From Sutterella sp. (GTDB taxonomy: Bacteria; Pseudomonadota; Gammaproteobacteria; Burkholderiales; Burkholderiaceae_F): DNA of 9,139 nucleotides. The stretch lies in the NCBI GenBank assembly GCA_019410445.1, contig DXSO01000023.1:1-9139 (forward strand). The letters run 5' to 3'. This document shows positions 1 through 4,230 of the stretch, one piece after another (within the stretch, counting starts at the first letter, position 1; each line of letters begins with the position of its first letter). The notes beneath the pieces are model-generated. The model ran no database searches. It worked only from the letters and a program-made list of their open reading frames with translations, and was not told the origin of the DNA. A program made the position numbers and the translations under genes.

Positions 1-59
1 CTATCCGTGAAGGCGGCCACACTGTCGGCGCCGGCGTCGTTGCCAAGATCATCGAGTAA
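1..59 (+). CDS. tuf: Elongation factor Tu, C-terminal end (partial, 5' cut by window)
   Basis: Reading from base 3, the 18 codons before the TAA at 57-59 give IREGGHTVGAGVVAKIIE, which is the C-terminal strand of EF-Tu domain III. EF-Tu is the cytoplasmic GTPase that delivers aminoacyl-tRNA to the ribosomal A site. Its position just upstream of tRNA-Trp and secE is the usual proteobacterial arrangement. The residue after GG is His, where many bacterial EF-Tu proteins have Arg (GGRTVGAG). Only the tail is visible, so whether this is tufA or tufB and whether the rest is intact cannot be judged. Confidence 0.95.
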   Translation, partial: IREGGHTVGAGVVAKIIE

Positions 60-69
60 TATCGATTAT

Positions 70-101
70 CTGAAAGGTTCGTCAATTGGACGAGCCTTCA
101 G
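70..101 (+). other. Stable hairpin between tuf and tRNA-Trp
   Basis: Bases 74-83 pair with 89-98 (10 bp including one G-T), around a 5-base loop at 84-88. After a bulged A at 73, bases 70-72 pair with 99-101. No T-run follows, so this is unlikely to be an intrinsic terminator. It ends three bases before the mature 5' end of the tRNA. It may stabilise the tuf 3' end or act as a processing structure when the tRNA is cut out of a tuf-trnW transcript. That role is inferred. Confidence 0.6.
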
Positions 102-104
102 GAC

Positions 105-180
105 AGGGGTATAGCTCAATTGGCAGAGCGACGGTCTCCAAAACCGTAGGTTGAGGGTTCGATTCCTTCTGCCCCTGCCA
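105..180 (+). tRNA. trnW: tRNA-Trp, anticodon CCA
   Basis: This is a complete 76-base cloverleaf. The acceptor stem AGGGGTA pairs with TGCCCCT through one T-G wobble, followed by discriminator G and an encoded CCA end. The D arm has the standard GCTC...GAGC with a TTGG loop. The anticodon stem ACGGT/ACCGT carries loop CTCCAAA, with anticodon CCA at 138-140, which reads UGG. The T arm is GAGGG-TTCGATT-CCTTC. The sequence closely follows the proteobacterial tRNA-Trp pattern (AGGGG...GCCCCTGCCA). It supplies tryptophan for translation and, placed 45 bases after tuf, is probably co-transcribed with it. Confidence 0.98.
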
Positions 181-184
181 ACCT

Positions 185-231
185 GACAGAAGCAAGAAGC
201 CGCGATCATTGACCGCGGCTTTCTGTCTGTT
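185..231 (+). terminator. Probable intrinsic terminator after tRNA-Trp
   Basis: Bases 197-204 (AAGCCGCG) pair perfectly with 214-221 (CGCGGCTT) around a 9-base loop. The following stretch 220-231 is T-rich but interrupted by C and G. A second, outer pairing is possible: GACAGAA at 185-191 is complementary to TTCTGTC at 221-227, which would extend the stem past a 5' bulge. The structure lies 5 bases after the tRNA. It probably ends or weakens tuf-trnW transcription and defines the tRNA 3' trailer. The broken T-run makes efficiency uncertain. Confidence 0.55.
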
Positions 232-305
232 GAAACTGCGAAAATGTAAGCGCGTGATGCCTTCGACAAGAAGGTTGCAGAGAGCGCGCAACGGATATCA
301 AAGAA

Positions 306-701
306 ATGGCTACTCAGAATGCACAGCCTCAGCAGGCTACGGGCAACAAAGCTCTGGATGTGATCGTGATGACGCTTGCCGTCCTGATCGCTGCCGCCGG
401 TCTGTTTGCTTTTACCTTTCTGACTGACCAGAGCATGGGTGTGCGCATCGGCGCATTGCTCGGCGGTCTGGTTGTCGCCGTCGTCGTGGCGGCCTTTTCC
501 AGCACCGGAAAGCGTTTCATCGCTTTCTGCCGTGAATCCTGGGAAGAACTCCGTCGAGTTGTTTGGCCGACGCGTAAGGAAACGGTTAACACCACGGGCA
601 TCGTGATGGCTTTCGTAGTTGCCGTCGCCTTCTACCTCTTCTTTGTTGATAAGCTCATCGAATGGGGCCTGTACGACGGCCTTCTGCAGCTGAGCTTCTG
701 A
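306..701 (+). CDS. secE: Preprotein translocase subunit SecE
   Basis: This 131-aa protein is the small essential subunit of the inner-membrane SecYEG channel, which clamps SecY and supports export of unfolded preproteins. Three hydrophobic segments are visible at about residues 18-39, 45-64 and 97-116, which is the three-helix form of Proteobacteria; many other bacteria have only the last one. Between helices 2 and 3 is the family hallmark, an amphipathic cytosolic helix at about 70-90 with ESWEELRRVVWPTRKE leading into the conserved C-terminal helix. The ATG start gives a normal family length. The ribosome-binding site is weak (GGA at 293-295). It stops with TGA, whereas the other complete genes here use TAA. 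nusG follows after 89 bases. No convincing promoter was found just upstream. Confidence 0.96.
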   Translation: MATQNAQPQQATGNKALDVIVMTLAVLIAAAGLFAFTFLTDQSMGVRIGALLGGLVVAVVVAAFSSTGKRFIAFCRESWEELRRVVWPTRKETVNTTGIVMAFVVAVAFYLFFVDKLIEWGLYDGLLQLSF

Positions 702-731
702 TCCGAACGAACCGCTTTTTAAGCAGACACC

Positions 732-768
732 GCGCGCACTTGGGACGATAATCACCCGATGTGCGCGC
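732..768 (+). other. GC-rich hairpin in the secE-nusG spacer
   Basis: GCGCGCAC at 732-739 pairs perfectly with GTGCGCGC at 761-768. Inside, bases 740-744 can pair with 755-759 (including one G-T), leaving T760 bulged and a 10-base loop. No T-run follows, so it is not a standard terminator. The 3' arm ends 12 bases before the nusG Shine-Dalgarno. It could slow decay from the secE side or modulate nusG translation; the function is inferred. Confidence 0.5.
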
Positions 769-790
769 AATAGTTTGCACGGAGATTGCA

Positions 791-1351
791 ATGAGTACCG
801 AAACCGCTCAGGAAACGAGCGCAACGAGCATGCGCTGGTATACGGTCCACGTCTACTCCTCGATGGAAAAGAGCGTGCAGAAGTCGATCATCGAACGCAT
901 TGGCCGTTCCGAATTAAAGCACCTTTTCGGCGAAGTGCTTCTGCCGATTGAAAAGGTGGAGGAAGCCCGCAACGGCCGCAAGATCGAAACCGAACGCCGC
1001 ATGTACCCGGGCTACGTTTTCGTTGAAATGGTCATGACCGAGGAGACGTGGCATCTGATCAATTCGACACCGCGTGTGATTGAATTCCTCGGAAATAATC
1101 ATCCGGTTGCGCTGTCGCCGGCTGAAATCGCCGCTATTAAGGATCGGATGTCTGTCGGCACGGAAAAGGCTCGTCCGAAGATTATTTTCGAGCCGGGCGA
1201 AATTGTTCGCATCAAAGAAGGTCCCTTCCAGGACTTCAACGGCCGCGTCGAAGAGATCCTTTACGACAAGAGTCGTCTGCGTTGTTTTGTGTCCATTTTC
1301 GGCCGCGAGACGAGCGTGGAACTCGCCTTCAACGAAGTCGAAAAAATCTAA
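791..1351 (+). CDS. nusG: Transcription termination/antitermination factor NusG
   Basis: NusG binds the clamp of RNA polymerase, suppresses pausing, and links polymerase to Rho or to ribosomal protein S10 during coupled translation. The 186-aa product has the NGN domain (about residues 14-122, with RWYTVHVYSSMEKSV and RRMYPGYVFVEM). A C-terminal KOW domain follows (about 134-186, with FEPGEIVRIKEGPFQDFNG and ending in NEVEKI). ATG 791 was chosen over an in-frame ATG at 761 because GGAG at 781-784 sits 6 bases upstream. The 761 codon lies inside the hairpin arm and would add ten residues not expected in the family. secE-nusG is a conserved pair. No unusual residues were noticed. Confidence 0.97.
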   Translation: MSTETAQETSATSMRWYTVHVYSSMEKSVQKSIIERIGRSELKHLFGEVLLPIEKVEEARNGRKIETERRMYPGYVFVEMVMTEETWHLINSTPRVIEFLGNNHPVALSPAEIAAIKDRMSVGTEKARPKIIFEPGEIVRIKEGPFQDFNGRVEEILYDKSRLRCFVSIFGRETSVELAFNEVEKI

Positions 1352-1377
1352 TTTTTTGTGTTGGGCATGTTGATTTT

Positions 1378-1406
1378 AAAGAAATTTGCATTTTTAAAAT
1401 TTCTTT
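1378..1406 (+). other. AT-rich hairpin overlapping the rplK promoter
   Basis: AAAGAAATTT at 1378-1387 pairs perfectly over 10 bp with AAATTTCTTT at 1397-1406, leaving a 9-base loop at 1388-1396. The repeat lies between nusG and rplK. Its left arm and loop contain the proposed -35 hexamer, and its right arm abuts the -10 region. As RNA it would be a weak stem with no GC core. As DNA it is an inverted repeat that a regulator could bind or that could form an AT-rich upstream element. Its function is unknown. Confidence 0.5.
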
Positions 1407-1414
1407 GGCATAAT
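1386..1414 (+). promoter_or_regulatory. Probable sigma70 promoter for rplK-rplA
   Basis: A -35-like TTGCAT at 1386-1391 (3 of 6 consensus positions) is followed after exactly 17 bases by a -10 hexamer CATAAT at 1409-1414 (5 of 6). TGG precedes the hexamer, giving an extended -10 element that would offset the weak -35. Transcription would begin near 1421, leaving a leader of about 70 bases. The position matches the known promoter upstream of rplK in Escherichia coli. The call rests on motif match and position only. Confidence 0.7.
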
Positions 1415-1438
1415 CGCGCCCTTCGTATCTCACTTTAA

Positions 1439-1477
1439 CTGGGGAGCCCGCCGCAGCGGCGTCGCGCTTGAACCCAG
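1439..1477 (+). promoter_or_regulatory. Likely L1-binding translational operator in the rplK leader
   Basis: Bases 1439-1443 (CTGGG) pair with 1473-1477 (CCCAG). An asymmetric loop follows with GA on the 5' side and TGAA (1469-1472) on the 3' side, then GC at 1446-1447 with GC at 1466-1467, and an inner stem 1449-1452 with 1458-1461. The GGGAGCC and CTTGAACC segments resemble the L1 site in 23S rRNA (helices 76-78). In Escherichia coli, L1 represses rplK-rplA translation by binding such an rRNA mimic in this leader. The 3' strand runs into the rplK Shine-Dalgarno (AGGGAG, 1476-1481), so binding would plausibly block initiation. The fold and the rRNA comparison are from memory. Confidence 0.6.
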
Positions 1478-1491
1478 GGAGTAATAATCAA

Positions 1492-1923
1492 ATGGCAAAG
1501 AAAATCGTCGGCTTTATCAAGCTGCAGGTTCCTGCAGGCAAAGCCAATCCCTCGCCCCCAATTGGCCCGGCTCTCGGCCAGCGTGGTTTGAACATCATGG
1601 AATTCTGCAAGGCGTTCAACGCCAAGACCCAGGGTATGGAACCCGGTCTGCCGATTCCTTGCGTGATCACTGCTTATGCGGATAAGTCCTTCACGTTCGT
1701 GATGAAGACCCCGCCCGCCACGATCCTGATCAAGAAGGCTGCAAAGATCCAGAAGGGTTCTGCACGTCCTCACACGGATAAGGTAGGCAAGATCACCCGT
1801 GCTCAGGCTGAAGAAATCGCCAAGATGAAGGAGCCCGATCTGACGGCTGCCGATCTTGACGCTGCTGTTCGCACGATCGCTGGTTCTGCTCGTTCCATGG
1901 GCATCACGGTGGAGGGTCTGTAA
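1492..1923 (+). CDS. rplK: 50S ribosomal protein L11
   Basis: L11 sits at the base of the 50S stalk, binds the GTPase-associated region of 23S rRNA, and is needed for factor-dependent GTP hydrolysis and the stringent response through RelA. The 143-aa product has the usual family length. The N-terminal domain (about 1-70) carries the proline-rich PSPPIGPALGQRG, the region contacted by thiostrepton-type antibiotics. The C-terminal rRNA-binding domain (about 75-143) carries GSARSMGITVEG. ATG 1492 was chosen over an in-frame TTG at 1468 because MAKK is the family start and AGGGAG lies 10 bases upstream. rplA begins 2 bases after its stop. Confidence 0.98.
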   Translation: MAKKIVGFIKLQVPAGKANPSPPIGPALGQRGLNIMEFCKAFNAKTQGMEPGLPIPCVITAYADKSFTFVMKTPPATILIKKAAKIQKGSARPHTDKVGKITRAQAEEIAKMKEPDLTAADLDAAVRTIAGSARSMGITVEGL

Positions 1924-1925
1924 TA

Positions 1926-2615
1926 ATGGCTAAGATTTCCAAGCGCCGCAAGGAACTCCTCGGCAAGTACGACCTTACCAAGCCCTTCGCTCTGAACGAA
2001 GCGCTTGACGCTGTCAAGGCCTGCGCTAACGCCAAGTTCGACGAATCCGTCGACGTGGCCATCCAGCTCGGTATTGATCCCCGTAAGTCCGACCAGGCCA
2101 TCCGTGGCGCTGTCGTGATGCCGGAAGGCACGGGCAAGACCGTTCGCGTTGCTGTGTTCACCCAGGGTGCCAACGCTGAAGCTGCTAAGGCTGCCGGTGC
2201 TGATATCGTCGGTTTCGATGATTTGGCTGCCGAAGTCAAGGCCGGCAAGATGGATTTCGATGTTGTGATCGCCTCTCCGGACGCAATGCGCGTTGTCGGT
2301 CAGCTCGGTCAGATCCTCGGTCCGCGCGGTTTGATGCCGAACCCGAAGGTTGGTACGGTGACCCCGAACGTTGCTCAGGCTGTTAAGAACGCCAAGGCCG
2401 GTCAGGTTCAGTTCCGTGCTGACAAGGCTGGTATCATTCACGCCCCCGTCGGTCGCGTTTCCTTTGAAACCGAACGTCTGGCTACCAACATCAAGGCGCT
2501 CGTTGAACAGCTCAACAAGCTCAAGCCTGCCAGCCAGAAGGGCATTTATCTGCGCAAGCTCTCCGTGAGCTCCACGATGGGTATCGGCGCTCGCGTCGAC
2601 CTGTCCTCGCTCTAA
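1926..2615 (+). CDS. rplA: 50S ribosomal protein L1
   Basis: L1 forms the mobile L1 stalk that helps release deacylated tRNA from the E site, and in many bacteria it represses its own mRNA. The 229-aa product is close to the usual 230-234. The central domain carries the family signature GQLGQILGPRGLMPNPKVGT at residues 125-144. The outer domain includes the N-terminal KISKRRKELL and the C-terminal STMGIGARVDLSSL. Its Shine-Dalgarno GGAGGG (1911-1916) lies inside the last codons of rplK and the gap is 2 bases, so translation is probably coupled to rplK. One L1 operator ahead of rplK could then control both genes. Confidence 0.98.
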   Translation: MAKISKRRKELLGKYDLTKPFALNEALDAVKACANAKFDESVDVAIQLGIDPRKSDQAIRGAVVMPEGTGKTVRVAVFTQGANAEAAKAAGADIVGFDDLAAEVKAGKMDFDVVIASPDAMRVVGQLGQILGPRGLMPNPKVGTVTPNVAQAVKNAKAGQVQFRADKAGIIHAPVGRVSFETERLATNIKALVEQLNKLKPASQKGIYLRKLSVSSTMGIGARVDLSSL

Positions 2616-2638
2616 TCGGACGCGCATAAAAGAACACC

Positions 2639-2668
2639 TGAAATCGAGAAGTTCGCTTCTCGATTTCA
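2639..2668 (+). other. Perfect 13-bp hairpin with TTCG loop after rplA
   Basis: Bases 2639-2651 pair without mismatch with 2656-2668 around the four-base loop TTCG. It begins 23 bases after the rplA stop. The bases after it (ATGAGGTCG) have no T-run, so it does not look like an intrinsic terminator. A stem of this stability downstream of a stop codon could protect the rplK-rplA mRNA from 3' exonucleases or serve as a double-strand cleavage site separating it from rplJ-rplL. The roles are inferred. Confidence 0.65.
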
Positions 2669-2691
2669 ATGAGGTCGTGAGGCCTCAAGGG

Positions 2692-2727
2692 CTTTGGGTG
2701 GCCTGTTTTAACAGGCCGCTGTCAAAG
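2692..2727 (+). other. Second hairpin in the rplA-rplJ leader
   Basis: GGCCTGT at 2700-2706 pairs with ACAGGCC at 2711-2717 around the loop TTTA. Outside an internal loop, CTTTG at 2692-2696 pairs with CAAAG at 2723-2727. Two further pairs (2689-2690 with 2729-2730) would compete with the adjacent branched element that starts at 2728. No T-run follows. It is part of the structured spacer ahead of rplJ; no separate function can be assigned. Confidence 0.5.
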
Positions 2728-2815
2728 ACCGCCGGAGGAATAGGGCAAGTCCCGAAGCTTTAATTGTCTTGAGAGAAGTAGAGCGCTTCGAATCAAGATG
2801 TCCGGCGCAGACGGT
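2728..2815 (+). promoter_or_regulatory. Likely L10-(L12)n leader element controlling rplJ-rplL
   Basis: GCCGGA at 2731-2736 pairs with TCCGGC at 2801-2806. Beyond a one-sided 6-base bulge (GCAGAC, 2807-2812), ACC at 2728-2730 pairs with GGT at 2813-2815. The helix encloses two branches: a small GGG/CCC hairpin (2743-2745 with 2751-2753) and TCTTGA/TCAAGA (2767-2772 with 2793-2798) with an inner GAAG/CTTC. A competing pairing CGAAGC/GCTTCG (2753-2758 with 2785-2790) also exists. Bacterial rplJ genes are commonly preceded by a structured leader with a sharply bent, bulged helix that binds the L10-L12 complex and represses translation. Position and general shape fit, but I could not match it to a covariance model. 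Confidence 0.5.
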
Positions 2816-2826
2816 GAAACCTCAAA

Positions 2827-2874
2827 GAGAGATGTATGTTGTGTAAGTTTAATTGCACTGCACGTACTGCTCTC
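2827..2874 (+). other. Long imperfect hairpin in the rplJ leader
   Basis: GAGAG at 2827-2831 pairs with CTCTC at 2870-2874, GTATG at 2834-2838 pairs with the CGTAC region at 2863-2867 (one T-G), and GTGTAA at 2841-2846 pairs with TTGCAC at 2853-2858 (one T-G) around a 6-base loop. The stem is interrupted by small internal loops. Placed between the branched element and rplJ, it could be the part that refolds when L10-L12 binds. That is inferred. Confidence 0.4.
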
Positions 2875-2879
2875 AGAAA

Positions 2880-2905
2880 GGTTTTCAACCGGTAGTTGAA
2901 GAACC
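2880..2905 (+). other. Hairpin upstream of the rplJ ribosome-binding site
   Basis: GGTT at 2880-2883 pairs with AACC at 2902-2905, and TTCAAC at 2884-2889 pairs with GTTGAA at 2895-2900, with a bulged G at 2901 and loop CGGTA. Its 3' base lies 37 bases before the rplJ Shine-Dalgarno, so it does not itself cover the start site. It completes the chain of stems filling the spacer from 2639 to 2905. No promoter-like pair with good spacing was seen in this spacer. Confidence 0.5.
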
Positions 2906-2953
2906 GGCGCGCGTTGCTTTGATGCGATGCGTGCCTCTGAGTGGAGCCAGACC

Positions 2954-3484
2954 ATGGGTCTTAATCGTCAAGACAAGGCGACCGTGATTGCAGAAATGAG
3001 CGACCTGATTGCTCAGTCCTCTGCCATCATCATCGCCGAATACCGTGGGCTGACCGTTGAAGCAATCACCAAGCTTCGCGCTGATGCGCGCAAGCAGGGT
3101 GTGCAGTTGCGTGTGGTGAAGAACACGTTGGTTCGCCGCGCCGTTGCCGGCACGCCGTTTGAAGGGCTCTCCGACCAGTTCGTCGGACCGCTCATCTACA
3201 GCTTGTCCGCCGACCCGGTTGCTGCTGCCAAGGTTCTTGCTACGTTCGCCAAGACGAACGACAAGCTCGTTATCAAGGGCGGTGCAATGGCTAACTACGT
3301 CATGGACGTGGCTGCTGTTGAACAGCTCGCCTCGATGCCGAGCCGCGAAGAGCTCCTGGCCAAGTTGATGGCCACCATGAACGAGCCGATCGCCAAGTTC
3401 GTCCGCACCCTCAACGAAGTGCCTGCTCGCTTCGTTCGCACTGTGGCTGCTTACCGCGATGCCCAGGAGAAGGCTGCTGCCTAA
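2954..3484 (+). CDS. rplJ: 50S ribosomal protein L10
   Basis: L10 anchors the flexible L7/L12 dimers to the 50S subunit; the L10-(L12)n complex is also the usual repressor of its own mRNA. The 176-aa product starts MGLNRQDKATVIAEMS and contains the conserved EYRGLTVE (residues 29-36) and RVVKNTLVRRAVAGTPFEGL (53-72), the rRNA-binding N-terminal domain. The C-terminal part, about 132-172, is helical and is the region where L7/L12 dimers dock. ATG 2954 was chosen over an in-frame ATG at 2927 because GGAG at 2943-2946 lies 7 bases upstream and MxLNRQDK is the family start. rplL follows after 55 bases. The 338-base structured leader upstream suggests feedback control. Confidence 0.97.
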   Translation: MGLNRQDKATVIAEMSDLIAQSSAIIIAEYRGLTVEAITKLRADARKQGVQLRVVKNTLVRRAVAGTPFEGLSDQFVGPLIYSLSADPVAAAKVLATFAKTNDKLVIKGGAMANYVMDVAAVEQLASMPSREELLAKLMATMNEPIAKFVRTLNEVPARFVRTVAAYRDAQEKAAA

Positions 3485-3539
3485 TCCGCTTTACACTGAA
3501 AACAATTTTTAAACATTACACAACGTTACGGAGTCAAAA

Positions 3540-3920
3540 ATGGCCCTGACCAATGAAGAAATCCTCGACGCGATCGCGTCCAAGACCGTTCTCGAAATCA
3601 GCGAACTCATCAAGATGATGGAAGAAAAGTTCGGTGTTTCCGCTGCTGCTGCTGCTGTTGCAGTTGCTCCGGCTGCTGGTGGCGCTGCTGCCCCGGCTGC
3701 TGAAGAAAAGACCGAATTCGACGTCATTCTGGCTGACGTTGGTTCCAACAAGATCGCCGTGATTAAGGCTGTTCGCGAAATCACCGGCCTCGGCCTCAAG
3801 GAAGCTAAGGACCTCGTCGAAGGCGCTCCCAAGGCTGTTAAGGAAGGCGCTGCCAAGGCTGAAGCTGAAGACCTCAAGAAGAAGCTCGAAGCTGCCGGCG
3901 CTAAGGTCGAACTCAAGTAA
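3540..3920 (+). CDS. rplL: 50S ribosomal protein L7/L12
   Basis: L7/L12 is the multi-copy stalk protein that recruits EF-Tu, EF-G, IF2 and release factors and stimulates their GTPase activity. The 126-aa product has the three expected parts. The N-terminal dimerisation and L10-binding helices span about 1-33. An Ala/Pro/Gly-rich hinge spans about 34-55, with two alanine-rich runs. The globular C-terminal domain spans about 56-126, with IKAVREITGLGLKEAKDLVE forming the factor-binding face. GGAG at 3530-3533 lies 6 bases before ATG. Codon choice is strongly biased (AAG, CTC, GAA, GCT), fitting very high expression. The stalk needs several copies per ribosome, which the gene must supply by stronger translation than rplJ. 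Confidence 0.98.
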   Translation: MALTNEEILDAIASKTVLEISELIKMMEEKFGVSAAAAAVAVAPAAGGAAAPAAEEKTEFDVILADVGSNKIAVIKAVREITGLGLKEAKDLVEGAPKAVKEGAAKAEAEDLKKKLEAAGAKVELK

Positions 3921-3946
3921 TCTGAGTTTCAGACTATCCGCATAAA

Positions 3947-3970
3947 CAAAGCCGCCGGAAGGCGGCTTTG
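3947..3970 (+). terminator. GC-rich hairpin after rplL, possible partial terminator
   Basis: CAAAGCCGCC at 3947-3956 pairs perfectly over 10 bp with GGCGGCTTTG at 3961-3970 around a GGAA (GNRA-type) loop. The stem ends in CTTTG and is followed by CCGACTGC, so only three T residues are available. It starts 27 bases after the rplL stop. It could reduce read-through into rpoB or mark the rplL mRNA 3' end. In Escherichia coli an attenuator in this spacer lets only part of the polymerase through, so the position is suggestive, but the poor T-run argues against strong intrinsic termination. Confidence 0.45.
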
Positions 3971-3980
3971 CCGACTGCGC

Positions 3981-4016
3981 TCCAAGTCTGTTTTCATTTT
4001 TGAAAATAGACTTGGG
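3981..4016 (+). other. Long 16-bp hairpin in the rplL-rpoB spacer, possible RNase III site
   Basis: Bases 3981-3996 pair with 4001-4016 over 16 positions (two G-T wobbles, no mismatch) around a TTTT loop. ATTTTG follows at 4017-4022, which is a weak terminator tail. A double-stranded stem of this length is the kind of substrate RNase III uses, and Escherichia coli has an RNase III processing site between rplL and rpoB. The 3' arm contributes the first five bases of the proposed rpoB -35 hexamer. Terminator, processing site and operator remain possible. Confidence 0.55.
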
Positions 4017-4040
4017 ATTTTGAAGTGGGTCTGGTACAAT
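4012..4040 (+). promoter_or_regulatory. Probable internal sigma70 promoter for rpoB-rpoC
   Basis: TTGGGA at 4012-4017 (4 of 6 to TTGACA) is followed after exactly 17 bases by TACAAT at 4035-4040 (5 of 6 to TATAAT). TGG precedes the -10, giving an extended -10 element. Start of transcription would be near 4047, leaving an rpoB leader of about 184 bases. This could keep beta and beta' synthesis independent of the ribosomal-protein promoter. Motif quality and spacing are good; activity is untested. Confidence 0.65.
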
Positions 4041-4104
4041 GCCTGATCCAGCTCAAAGTCAAAGCCAGTGAACGAAAGAATCAACAGTCACCGTGACGGC
4101 AACC

Positions 4105-4146
4105 AGCCGCACGGGCGCACGCATTTGTGCAGCCCGGGCGGCTTTT
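4105..4146 (+). terminator. Terminator-like attenuator hairpin in the rpoB leader
   Basis: AGCCGC at 4105-4110 pairs with GCGGCT at 4138-4143. After an A-G mismatch, CGGGC at 4112-4116 pairs with GCCCG at 4132-4136. Past a bulged A, GCAC at 4117-4120 pairs with GTGC at 4127-4130 around a 6-base loop. The 15-bp GC-rich stem ends in TTTT (4143-4146). It lies 84 bases before the rpoB start and about 58 bases after the proposed start of transcription, so it would act on both read-through and internal transcripts. A four-T tail suggests partial termination, that is, attenuation. Confidence 0.55.
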
Positions 4147-4230
4147 GGCGTCCTTAAAAAACGCTGTGCATTTTTCGTACTCCTTTGACCCAATAGCACA
4201 TTTCCTCCCATCGCCTTGAACGGAGTCTTC

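Noticed and set aside
230..258. Promoter for secE with TTGAAA at 230-235
   Set aside because: No acceptable -10 hexamer occurs at 16-18 bases; the best candidate there (CGTGAT) matches only 3 of 6.
66..824. 252-codon open frame on the minus strand over tRNA-Trp and secE, and a shorter 69-codon one at 82-291
   Set aside because: Both read the antisense of tRNA-Trp (peptides such as FWRPSLCQLSYTP and ETVALPIELYPC). This is a familiar source of false proteins in databases. They also overlap secE and have no coherent domain.
1341..1357. AAAAAAT-CTA-ATTTTTT palindrome at the nusG stop as a terminator
   Set aside because: The stem is only A-T pairs with a 3-base loop and no GC core, so it is unlikely to stop polymerase.
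1803..2669. 288-codon open frame on the minus strand over rplA
   Set aside because: It lies antisense to rplA in a highly biased coding region; the translation resembles no known protein.
2769..2799. Internal promoter in the rplA-rplJ spacer using TTGAGA at 2769-2774
   Set aside because: The -35 is good, but the only usable -10 (CAAGAT) is 3 of 6 at a 19-base spacing, and the bases are better explained by the folded leader.
2722..2955. 77-codon open frame on the minus strand in the rplA-rplJ spacer
   Set aside because: The spacer is better explained as a structured leader. The frame has no recognisable domain and its start overlaps the rplJ start codon.
4216..4230. TTG upstream start for rpoB
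   Set aside because: ATG 4231 has GGAG 5 bases upstream and gives the family N-terminus; the TTG start would place the Shine-Dalgarno inside the gene.
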